This document shows, piece by piece, positions 17,692-26,500 of a stretch of 54,529 bases of DNA. The position numbers and the translations under genes are program-made. The notes below the pieces were generated by a model, which searched no databases, had not been told where the DNA came from, and saw nothing but the letters and a program-made list of their open reading frames with translations. This DNA is from DATGLE01 sp035294325 (GTDB lineage Bacteria; Chloroflexota; Ktedonobacteria; Ktedonobacterales; Ktedonobacteraceae), in the NCBI GenBank assembly GCA_035294325.1, contig DATGLE010000268.1, positions 1-54,529 of the forward strand, written 5' to 3'. The stretch's first letter is position 1. Every line of letters begins with the position of its first letter.

Positions 17692-18786
17692 TCAGTGTAT
17701 AACCGGCATAATCGAATGCGCAATCGACATGCCAAGCACAAGCACTGCCGCCAGGCCGAAGTAGAGCACGCTCAGGATGATGCGCGTTCCCACGGGCACC
17801 GCGTAGTAGGCTTTTGCCTGCGGAGTATCAGGCGCGCCGCCACGCGTCCAGAGCTGTGCCGCCGCCATAATCACGAAGAGCAGCAGCCACGGCGAGAAGT
17901 TGCCCTGTATCCACGTCCAGATCTGGAAGGCCAGCAGCGCGACAAAGCCGATGATCCAGACGCGTTTATCGATAGCCGCCAGCACGCGCCCGCCATCGAA
18001 AGGTACTATCGGGATGAGGTTGAAGAGGTTTATAAAAAAGCCAAAGTAGGCCAGTGGTGCCCAGATATTATATGCGCTCGCATGCATCTCGGCGATTGCC
18101 AGGCAGACGGAGGACGCGATGGCACCGGCAAGCGGCCCCGCGATGCCCACTTCAGCCTCGTCGCGCGCGTTCCTCGGCGCCTGCCGCATAGTTACGGCGG
18201 CGCCGAGCATGGGCACAAAGACCATCGCGCCCATCGGGATGCCTTTGAGCTTCATCACCAGGGCATGGCCCATCTCGTGGATAAAGAGCAGAGCAACGAT
18301 ACCGATAGCGAAAGGCCAGCCGAAGAAGATCGCATAGATCGCAATTGATATCAATGCAGTGATGCCGGCCCATCCGAATTTGAACAGGAAGAGCAATCCC
18401 TTTAACTTGAGCAGCCAGGCGACTGCTGCGATTATCGCGCCTCCGATGCCGGCCAGCCCCCCGCGCTTTCGGCCACTCCCGGCGCTGTCACGGCGCGCCG
18501 CTTCGCGCTGCTCCATGCCAGCATCGACGGTATATCCCTCCATAGCAGATGGCCCACGGTACTCCTGCATCTGCTCGACATGATAGGGACTATCCGTCAC
18601 GGCGGGCACATAGCCTTCATTATCGCCATAGGGGTTATAGAGATCAGGCGGCTCTACAGGTAGAGGCGACTGCTGCGCCGGCGGCTGATAATACTCGGGG
18701 TGGGAGTAATCGACCTCGCCCCTCTTGCCGCCATATTCACGGTATTCAGAATATCCATCGGAGTTTTGATACACAGTACGCCTCAT
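17692..18786 (-). CDS. Site-2-protease-family (M50) intramembrane zinc metalloprotease
   Basis: 364 residues. A long Tyr/Pro-rich cytoplasmic N terminus (1-115) precedes several membrane segments. The zinc motif HEMGH is at about residue 171 inside FIHEMGHALVMKLKGIP. The third metal ligand lies in IPIVPFDGGRVLAAID, an NPxPxxDGG-like motif at about residue 263. AGPLAGAIAS between them is typical. No PDZ domain is present, so it belongs to the compact Rip/SpoIVFB-like set rather than RseP. Substrate is unknown. The gene converges on the carboxylase subunit, with 21 bases between stop codons. Confidence 0.88.
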   Translation of the reverse strand: MRRTVYQNSDGYSEYREYGGKRGEVDYSHPEYYQPPAQQSPLPVEPPDLYNPYGDNEGYVPAVTDSPYHVEQMQEYRGPSAMEGYTVDAGMEQREAARRDSAGSGRKRGGLAGIGGAIIAAVAWLLKLKGLLFLFKFGWAGITALISIAIYAIFFGWPFAIGIVALLFIHEMGHALVMKLKGIPMGAMVFVPMLGAAVTMRQAPRNARDEAEVGIAGPLAGAIASSVCLAIAEMHASAYNIWAPLAYFGFFINLFNLIPIVPFDGGRVLAAIDKRVWIIGFVALLAFQIWTWIQGNFSPWLLLFVIMAAAQLWTRGGAPDTPQAKAYYAVPVGTRIILSVLYFGLAAVLVLGMSIAHSIMPVIH

Positions 18787-18866
18787 TCATGTGAGTGCAA
18801 AAATGCAATTTTATCCTATTCTACCACACATGTGCTACAACATATGCCCATGCCAGGCTATTCCCC

Positions 18867-18972
18867 GCGAGCGCCTGCGGCGCTCGCCTTATGCATTATG
18901 GGCTGTGGGAAAATGCGCGAAGCGCATTTTCCCACAGCCCATAATGCATTCATTGCGCGGCTGCGCCGCGCG
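18867..18972. repeat. R1-b: hairpin repeat with perfect 28-bp central stem
   Basis: It consists of a first hairpin at 18867-18887 with apex CGCCTGCGGCG, a long hairpin with exact 28-base arms, and a third hairpin at 18955-18972 (GCGCGGCTGCGCCGCGCG). The long arms are 18891-18918 and 18922-18949 around the loop GAA. The order and tips match R1-a, but the central stem sequence is unrelated. It lies between the site-2 protease and the first NRAMP-like gene. Confidence 0.75.
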
Positions 18973-19000
18973 ACAGCCCGGCCAGGGAGGGCCGGGCAGA

Positions 19001-20341
19001 TCAGGCAATGGCCTGCCAGAGCGTGCTGGCAAGCAGCAATATAACGAGGGAGCTAACCAGAATCACGGTTGCCCAGGCAATGACATTGAAGAAAACGCCA
19101 TTGACGCGCCTCCCCATCAGGCGGCGATTGTTGACGAGCAGGATAATAAAGACCAGCAGGATAGGAACCATTGCTGCATTCAAATCCTGTAGCACGAGCA
19201 GAACTTGAATGATCGGCAGCCCCGGAATGAGCGTGATGAGGACGCCCAGGATAATCAGGCCGGTAAAGATACTTTGGAAAACCGGGGCCTCGCTAAAGCT
19301 GTGCGAGACGCCGCGCTCGAAGCCAAACGCCTCGCAGATGCCGTATGAAGTGGAGAGCGGCAAAACGGCGGCGGCCAGCAGGGAAGCCCCGAAAAGGCCA
19401 ACGCCAAAGAGAATCGAGGCGTAGGGGCCAGCGAAGTTGCGCAGAGCCAGCGCGGCGTCGATGGCTGTATTTACCGGATGATGGGGAAAGAGGGTAGCGC
19501 CGGTTGTGATGACCACAAAGCTAGCAATGATGACCGCGAAGACGGTGCCGCTATAGACATCCAGTTTCTCATAGGCGTATTCGCTGGCGCTTATCCCCTT
19601 GTCCGCGACGGAAGATTGCACAAAAAACTGCATGTATGGGCTTATCGTCGTTCCCACCAGGGCTACAGCGGCCAGCAGGTAGGCGCTGCTGGCGCTGAAG
19701 GTGGGCAGCACAATCTGATGCGCGACACTGCTCCAGGAAGGATGAGCATAGAATGCGGCAGGGATGTAGGCGAGAAAACCAAGCGACATGACGAGGAAGA
19801 TTTTCTCAACGCGGCGATAGGAACCTTTGATGACCAGCCACCAGAGGGCCAGACCGGCCAGAGGCACAATGATATATACCCAGAATGTATGCGGATCATC
19901 GGCCAGGACCTGAACGCTGGCGGCAATACCCAGAAATTCAGAGACGGTCACACCGGTATTGGCGATCAAGAGAGCCAGCATAGCCAGCACGGTCCAGCGC
20001 ACGCCAAACTGCTCGCGAATCAGATCGGCCAGGCCCTTGCCGGTAACGGCTCCCATGCGCGCGCACATCTCCTGCACGATCATCAGGCAGAAGCCGGCGA
20101 TTATCAGCGCCCAGAGCAGGCTGTACCCGAAGCTGGCCCCCGCAGTAGAAAAGGTGGCAATGCCGCCAGCATCATTGCCAGCATTGGCGGCAATCAGCCC
20201 CGGCCCCAGGACGGCAAGGAGCCTGAAGAGCGCCGAGGAGCGGCGCAGACGAAAACGTGACCGCGCCTGCTTTCTGCGTTCAGCGCGGTCCTTTGCTCGA
20301 TCCGCTTTGAGCTGTAGCGCTTTGCGTGGTAGTCTATTCAT
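19001..20341 (-). CDS. NRAMP-family divalent metal transporter, non-canonical metal site (copy 1)
   Basis: 446 residues with about 11 membrane helices after a basic N terminus of some 40 residues. GPGLIAANAGND and FGYSLLWAL mark helix 1, and GKGLADLIREQFG the following loop. The canonical DPGN of helix 1 reads DAGG (Asp57 kept, Asn replaced by Gly). The canonical MPH of helix 6 reads SPY (about residue 233), so the Met sulphur ligand is absent. In the family, loss of this Met accompanies a change from Mn2+/Fe2+ to harder ions, as in NRAMP-related Mg2+ transporters. The substrate is therefore uncertain and Mg2+ is possible. Its tandem paralogue lies just upstream on the same strand. Confidence 0.88.
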   Translation of the reverse strand: MNRLPRKALQLKADRAKDRAERRKQARSRFRLRRSSALFRLLAVLGPGLIAANAGNDAGGIATFSTAGASFGYSLLWALIIAGFCLMIVQEMCARMGAVTGKGLADLIREQFGVRWTVLAMLALLIANTGVTVSEFLGIAASVQVLADDPHTFWVYIIVPLAGLALWWLVIKGSYRRVEKIFLVMSLGFLAYIPAAFYAHPSWSSVAHQIVLPTFSASSAYLLAAVALVGTTISPYMQFFVQSSVADKGISASEYAYEKLDVYSGTVFAVIIASFVVITTGATLFPHHPVNTAIDAALALRNFAGPYASILFGVGLFGASLLAAAVLPLSTSYGICEAFGFERGVSHSFSEAPVFQSIFTGLIILGVLITLIPGLPIIQVLLVLQDLNAAMVPILLVFIILLVNNRRLMGRRVNGVFFNVIAWATVILVSSLVILLLASTLWQAIA

Positions 20342-20555
20342 GTGATCTCACGCGGGAAAGAAGAGTTATAAAATCGTTCTTGCCCACTTCTCCTCTCATG
20401 ACGCCTGGTCGCGCGGCACGCGCTGCGCTATGACGTTGGCTTTGCATCCCTCAAGCACTCCTCACTGGCAGCCCCGGTTCGCACAGATGATAGCATCCCT
20501 TCTCAAAGCTGGCAAGTGCAATGGGAGCAAGTTTACAGGCTGCGAAGTGCCAGGT

Positions 20556-21899
20556 CTAAACAGGCAGCCCGAACACCGCATTCAGCAGCCACAGTATTAC
20601 CAGAACCGAGATGAAGACAATTGTGGCCCAGGAGAGGATATTGAGAATGGGACCGTTGACGCGCCTCCCCATCAGGCGGCGGTTGTTCACCAGAAAAATC
20701 ACAAATACCAGCAGAACAGGCAGCATAGCCGCATTGAGATCCTGTAGCACGATCAACACCTGGATGATAGGCAACCCGGGAATGAGGGTGACAAGGACAC
20801 CCAGAATAATCAGGCCGGTGAAGATACCCTGAAAGGCGGGCGCCTCTCTAAAGGTGCGCGAGACGCCGCGTTCAAAGCCGAACGCCTCGCAGATACCATA
20901 GGCGGTGGAGAGTGGCAGGACAGCGGCAGCGAGAAACGACGCGCCAAAGAGGCCCAGGCCGAAAAGCAGCGACGCATAGCGCCCGGCCAGCCCTTGCAGC
21001 GCGAAGGCGGCATCAATGGCGGTATTTACTGAGATATGATGAAGGAAGAGCGTAGCACCTGTCGCTATAATCATGAAAGAGGAAATGATATTCGCGAAAA
21101 TAGTGCCGCTATAGACATCCAGTTTCTCGTACCCATACTCGCTGAGGCTGATACCTTTATCGGCGACGGCGGATTGGATATAGAGCAGCATGTACGGGCT
21201 GAGGGTTGTCCCAACCAGAGCGGAGGCCGTCGGCCAGTAACCGGCATCCATGCTCAGGTGGGGGAGTACGGTGCGGCGCGCCACCTCCAGCCAATCGGGA
21301 TGGGATACGAAGGCGGCGGGAATATACGCCAGGAAGCCAAGCGACATGATAAGAAAGATGATCTCTACACGCCGGTACGATCCCTTCGTGACGAGCCACC
21401 AGAGTACCAGCCCGCTCACGGGCACAACGAGGTAGATGAGCAGCGTGTGAGCATCGTTGGTTAACACCTGGACGCTGGCAGCGATGCCAAGAAATTCAGA
21501 GATGGTTATGCCAGTGTTGGCGACGAGCAGGCAGAGCATAGCCAGCACGGTCCAGCGCACGCCAAACTGCTCGCGAATCAGATCGGCCAGCCCTTTGCCG
21601 GTAACAGCCCCCATGCGCGCGCACATCTCCTGTACGATAGCGACAAAGAGCGTGGTAAGCACAAGCGCCCAGAGCAGGTTATATCCATAGCTGGCCCCCG
21701 CCGAAGAATAGGTCGCAACGCCACCAGCATCGTTGCCGGCGTTGGCAGCAATCAGCCCCGGTCCCAGGACGGCGAGGATCTTGAAGAGCGCCGAGGAACG
21801 GCGCAGGCGAAAATGTGACCGCGCCTGCTTTCTGCGTTCAGCGCGGCCCTTTGCTCGCTTCGCTTTGAGTTGTGGCACTTTTCTGGGCGGCGTCTCCAT
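20556..21899 (-). CDS. NRAMP-family divalent metal transporter, non-canonical metal site (copy 2)
   Basis: 447 residues from the second ATG (21899); one more in-frame ATG lies nine bases upstream. The second ATG aligns with the start of copy 1 (METPPRK against MNRLPRK). By eye the paralogues are mostly identical, including the basic N terminus, DAGG in helix 1 and SPYM in helix 6. They differ most in helices 3-6. The two genes are separated by 214 bases, enough for separate promoters. This is a tandem duplication with retention of both copies, suggesting different expression or ions rather than simple redundancy, which is inference. Confidence 0.88.
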   Translation of the reverse strand: METPPRKVPQLKAKRAKGRAERRKQARSHFRLRRSSALFKILAVLGPGLIAANAGNDAGGVATYSSAGASYGYNLLWALVLTTLFVAIVQEMCARMGAVTGKGLADLIREQFGVRWTVLAMLCLLVANTGITISEFLGIAASVQVLTNDAHTLLIYLVVPVSGLVLWWLVTKGSYRRVEIIFLIMSLGFLAYIPAAFVSHPDWLEVARRTVLPHLSMDAGYWPTASALVGTTLSPYMLLYIQSAVADKGISLSEYGYEKLDVYSGTIFANIISSFMIIATGATLFLHHISVNTAIDAAFALQGLAGRYASLLFGLGLFGASFLAAAVLPLSTAYGICEAFGFERGVSRTFREAPAFQGIFTGLIILGVLVTLIPGLPIIQVLIVLQDLNAAMLPVLLVFVIFLVNNRRLMGRRVNGPILNILSWATIVFISVLVILWLLNAVFGLPV

Positions 21900-22062
21900 A
21901 CCTTGCATATGCGGGCAAAGAGCATAACAAGATCGCCCCTGACCCGCAACTCCTGGTTAGCAATTTTTGTCCGCACAGATGATAGCACCGCCCCGCAAGG
22001 CTGACAAGGGGCAAAGAATCAGACGAAGCGCAATTTAAAAGTCCTCTTTTGTGAAGAGCGCC

Positions 22063-23304
22063 CTACTCGGGCTTGATGCTCCCATCGAGAAAGCGCCTGA
22101 GCAGATTCAGCGCTGCCAGGGCAGCGAGGCGCTTGTTGTCGCGGCGACTGGTGCGCCATCCCGTGCTGGAACTGGTGACGACCCCTTCCGGCCCTTCAAC
22201 GGCAATGTATACCGTGCCAACCGGCTTATCTTCCTGTCGATCAGGACCGGCCACGCCGGTAATCCCCAGGCCGAAGTCCGCACCCAGGCGTTCGCGCACA
22301 GCATGAGCCATCGCCCGCGCCGTGGCCTCACTGACGGCTCCGTAGCGCTCCAGAATATCGCGCGGCACACCCATCTGCGCCTTGAGTTCGGTGCTATACG
22401 TTACCAGGCCACCGATGAAATGGCTCGTGCTATCCTGAACATCCGTAATCATGCTTGAGAGCAGGCCGCCGGTCATCGATTCCATCACCCCTAACGTCTG
22501 CTGCCGCTGCTGGAGCAGCCTGCCAACGACGCTCGCCAGGGTATCCTTATCGGTGCCAAAGATATAGTGCCCCAGGACCTGGCGCGCACGCTCCTCGGTT
22601 TCGGCGACCATGCGCTCGGCTTCCTCTCTGGTTGCCGCTTTGGCGCTGATGCGCACATCGACGGCATCAGGCTTGGCATAGGTCGCGACGGTGGGGTTGG
22701 TGTTATGGATCAGCGACTCAAGCCGCTCTTCCACCGTCGATTCGCCCAGGCCGGAGACGCGCAGCAGCCGCGAGAAGATTATGCCGCCGGTATGGATGCT
22801 CAACCTGGGAATGGCCTCCTCTTCCCACATACGATACATTTCCCTCGGCACGCCGGGCATAGCAACGATGATACGCCCGTCCTTCTCAACCCACCAGCCG
22901 GGTGCCGTGCCGAGGGGATTGGGCAGTGCGCGCGCCGAGGGGATCAGCGTCGCCTGTTTGACGTTGCGCTCGGGCATCCGCGAACCCATATTGGCAAATT
23001 TGGCGCGCAGCTCAGCCTCCAGCGCGGGATCAACCTGCATCGTCTCGCCAAGCAGCGCGCTGATGGCTTCGCGCGCGAGGTCATCCTCGGTTGGCCCCAG
23101 CCCCCCGGTCATGATGATAAGCTCTGATCGCTCCCACGCCCGTTGCAGCGTCTCGACGATGCGCCCCAGGTTATCCCCTACCTGAGAGACGAAATAGAGG
23201 TCAATGCCCTGCGCGGCAAGGCTCTGTGCGAGATAGGTGGCGTTGGTATCAGTGATGTAACCGAGCAACAATTCGGTGCCGCATGATAGTATCTCGGCGC
23301 GCAT
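22063..23304 (-). CDS. cinA: CinA-like protein (MoCF-like domain plus nicotinamide-nucleotide amidase domain)
   Basis: 413 residues, a normal length. The N-terminal MoCF/COG1058 domain (about 1-170) starts AEILSCGTELLLGYITDTN and has IIMTGGLGPTEDDL. The C-terminal CinA domain (about 255-410) has MESMTGGLLSSMITDV and LGITGVAGPD, typical of NMN deamidases. Full-length CinA proteins of this type can act as ADP-ribose pyrophosphatase and NMN deamidase in pyridine-nucleotide salvage. The competence name comes from naturally transformable species and need not apply. GGAGG six bases before the ATG supports the start. It is transcribed away from nrdJ. Confidence 0.93.
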   Translation of the reverse strand: MRAEILSCGTELLLGYITDTNATYLAQSLAAQGIDLYFVSQVGDNLGRIVETLQRAWERSELIIMTGGLGPTEDDLAREAISALLGETMQVDPALEAELRAKFANMGSRMPERNVKQATLIPSARALPNPLGTAPGWWVEKDGRIIVAMPGVPREMYRMWEEEAIPRLSIHTGGIIFSRLLRVSGLGESTVEERLESLIHNTNPTVATYAKPDAVDVRISAKAATREEAERMVAETEERARQVLGHYIFGTDKDTLASVVGRLLQQRQQTLGVMESMTGGLLSSMITDVQDSTSHFIGGLVTYSTELKAQMGVPRDILERYGAVSEATARAMAHAVRERLGADFGLGITGVAGPDRQEDKPVGTVYIAVEGPEGVVTSSSTGWRTSRRDNKRLAALAALNLLRRFLDGSIKPE

Positions 23305-23406
23305 GTATCCTCCAGATCAAAAGGGAATGAGATCCCCGATGGTGTGCGATGCAGACAGGATAGCCCCTGCCCTTGTCGTCTTCTTATGATATCATACGCA
23401 TGACTG

Positions 23407-23453
23407 TATCAACATCTTGTGTTTGAATCCATAACAATCTCAATATCTTGTGC
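23407..23453. promoter_or_regulatory. Pair of NrdR-box-like operators upstream of nrdJ
   Basis: TATCAACATCTTGTGT at 23407-23422 and TCTCAATATCTTGTGC at 23438-23453 match the NrdR box consensus ACACWATATATWGWGT at 11 and 12 of 16 positions by my count. Their starts are 31 bases apart, the three-helical-turn spacing known for NrdR box pairs. They end nine bases upstream of the -35 box of the nrdJ promoter. NrdR is the universal bacterial repressor of ribonucleotide reductase genes. Confidence 0.65.
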
Positions 23454-23461
23454 CAAAAGGG

Positions 23462-23490
23462 TTGTAATTGGCGTTTTTTACGAGTATACT
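23462..23490 (+). promoter_or_regulatory. nrdJ: Promoter of nrdJ
   Basis: TTGTAA (23462-23467), a 17-base spacer and TATACT (23485-23490) precede the ATG at 23582 by 91 bases and lie directly downstream of the NrdR-like boxes. I saw no cobalamin riboswitch in the short leader. Confidence 0.65.
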
Positions 23491-23581
23491 GAGTTGCGGG
23501 ACCTGAAAATCTGGCCCCTGCGCGACCCGGGTAAGACGCAGATTGATCGTAGATTACATAGTGAAAAAGGAGCAATCAAGG

Positions 23582-26500
23582 ATGCTAGAGCAGCAGGAGA
23601 GTTCTTCGCAGCGGAACGATGCCGATGCGCAGGGCATGACGCAGTTGGAAGGCATTCGGCAGAAGGTCTTCATGGACAGGTACTCGCTCAAGGACGCCAA
23701 CGGGCAGCCGCTGGAGTTCTACCCGGAGCAGACCTGGGCGCGAGTCGCGCGTGGCATCGCCTCTGTAGAGAAGACGGAGGAGCAGCGGGCAGTATGGGAG
23801 AAGCGTTTCTTTGATGCCCTCTCAGATTTTCAGTTTGTGCCGGGCGGCCGCATTCTGGCCGGCGCCGGAACCGGGCACCAGGTCACGTATTATAACTGCA
23901 TGCCACCCGATCAGGAAGTGCTTACCGCAGATGGTTATCGACCGATTTCGGAGATCAAGACGGGCGACCTTGTGGTAACACACCGCAATCGTCTGCGCCC
24001 GGTGTTGCATAAGTTCGAGCGCGAGACCGAGGAGGAGCTTTACATCATCAGGCCCAAAAAGATAGGCAATGATGATCTGCGCGTGACTGGCGACCACAAA
24101 GTCTATATTATCCGCTCAGAGTGGGTTAACACGCATAAGTCGCGCGATGGCCTCTTACAGCACGAGCCTGATTGGATTCCCGCCAGAGATATTAAGCCTG
24201 GCGATTATGTTGCCACCCCTGATGTCGATTTGAAAGACTGCCTTGAATACGACAATCTCAAATGGGTGCGGATCGATGAAATTGCTGTTGAAGATTACGC
24301 TGGAACCGTGCTGGATATCGAGGTCGAGGAAGATCACTCGTTCGTTTCAGCCGGTGTCGTCGTCTCAAACTGCTTCGTCATACCAAGCCCGGAGGACAGC
24401 CGCCAGGGTATTCTCGATAACTTGAAGATTATGACCGAGATCATGGCCCGCGGAGGCGGTGTCGGCATCAACCTGTCAACGCTGCGGCCACGCGGCTCAT
24501 ATATCAAGACCGTCAACGGGACGGCATCGGGACCGTGCTCCTGGGCGCAATTGTATTCAGTAGCGACAGGAGATGTAATCCAGCAGGGCGGAAGTCGGAG
24601 AGGGGCTTTAATGCTTATGCTCGACGACACGCATCCTGACATAGAAGAGTTCATTACGGTCAAGCGCACCCCTGGCAAGATCGAGCACGCGAACCTCTCG
24701 GTCTGCGTCTCCGATGCCTTCATGCAGGCGGTGAAGGACGATGCCGACTGGAACCTGACCTGGCAAGGCGAGGTGAAGAGGACGGTCCGCGCGCGCCACC
24801 TGTGGGACCTGATATGCACGTCGGCGTGGGAGTCGGCGGAGCCGGGCGTGGTCTTTATAGATCGCTACAATAAAGAGTCGAATACATGGTATTACGAGAA
24901 TATCAGGTGCGTGAATCCATGTGTCACCGGCGCTACTCTTGTTTCCACCGAACATGGATATACCTATGCACGTGACTTGCAGCCAGGTATGAAAATCCGC
25001 ACGCCCGGCGGTCTCAAGCCCATCGAAAAAGTGTATAACAATGGCCTCCAGCGCATCTATCGTGTGGAATTTTCCGATGGCGGCTATCTTGAAGGCACAG
25101 CCGATCATAAACTCAAAGTCGTGCGCGACAAAAAGTATCAATGGGTGCCCATCGCCGAGTTAGTCGAGGGTGATAGGGTGCTCGTCGTACCCAATGAAGC
25201 TTTTGGCCCGCGCCAGAGTTTGCCAACACAGGCGATGGAATATATCGCCAGAAGAGAACTCAACACAGCCAGCTACTATGACCGCAAGCTTGGCCTGATC
25301 GTTGGAGCTATACTAGGCGACGGCACGTTGCGCGAGGTGCAAAACGGTAATAGCCATTCCTACCAGTGTAAAATCGCCTTCGGCGCGCATGAAGATGGCT
25401 GGTGTGACCTGTTCACGAATTTGATGGCCGATATGAACATTCATACGCACCGCGCGCTCGTTGAAAAAGATTTTGCTGGTGAAGGCGGCGTTGCAGTCAA
25501 GCATGCATGCGTGCGATTAGAATGCTACGAACTGGCATCTCTGCTAGTGCATATTGGCATGATGCCCAGCATCAAGGATCCGCAAAAAACTATTCCTGCG
25601 GCTTTTATGCGCATGGAAAAAGAATTTATGGCCGGCATCCTCGATGGTCTCTTCTCGACGGTTGGCAGCATACAGATGAACCAGGAAAATCCACTGCTGC
25701 GCTTTCACACTTCATCATACGAACTGGCGCAGCAGGTCCGTCTGCTCCTGCTCCAGTTCGGCATTCACGGACGCATCTATCGCGCAACTCGTGATGAGGC
25801 TCAAATGTACGACGGCCGTTCGATGTATGGCACGGGCGAAAAGTATGATGTCGTCATCATGAACGAGGGTATCCCACGCTTCTATGCAGAGATTGGCCTG
25901 AGTCACCCGGAGAAAGCCACACGCCTGAAAGATATCGCCGAAAACTGGCATTATTTCGGCGAATCATGGGTAGCATCGGTTGTTTCAGTTCAGGATACCG
26001 AGCGTGAGGAAGAGGTCTACGATCTTTACGAACCGGAGACGCTGACCTGGATTACTAATGGTTACTGCTCTCTGGACTGTGGTGAGCAAGGTTTGCCGCC
26101 CTGGGGCGTTTGTAATTTAGGAGCTATTAATTTAGCAGCTTTCGTGCATAGAGGGCAGATGGATTATGAGCGGCTGGCCGAGGTCAGTAAGGTGGCGATG
26201 CGCTTCCTGGATAATGTCGTCGATGCCAACGAGTACTTCATCGAGGAGAACCGGGAGGCGCAGATGGGCACGCGGCGCACCGGCCTGGGCACGATGGGGC
26301 TGGCCGACGCGCTCATCAAGATGCAGATCGCTTATGGCAGCGAAGAGTCGCTGCCGGTGATCGAGCACATCTATAGCACCATCCGCGACGCAGCCTATGA
26401 AGCCTCGGCGGATATCGCGGCGGAGAAGGGACCGTTCCCTAACTTCGAGCGCGACAAATACATGCAGGGCAAATTTATCAAGCGCCTGCCCAGACACATT

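Noticed and set aside
23305..23581. Cobalamin riboswitch upstream of the B12-dependent reductase
   Set aside because: I looked for a B12-box-like element and found none; the leader after the promoter is under 100 bases. NrdR-like boxes explain regulation better.
23897..26077. Frameshifts, contamination or assembly errors in nrdJ
   Set aside because: The extra segments are in frame, begin with Cys, have Hint-domain blocks and restore conserved NrdJ sequence when removed, so they are inteins.
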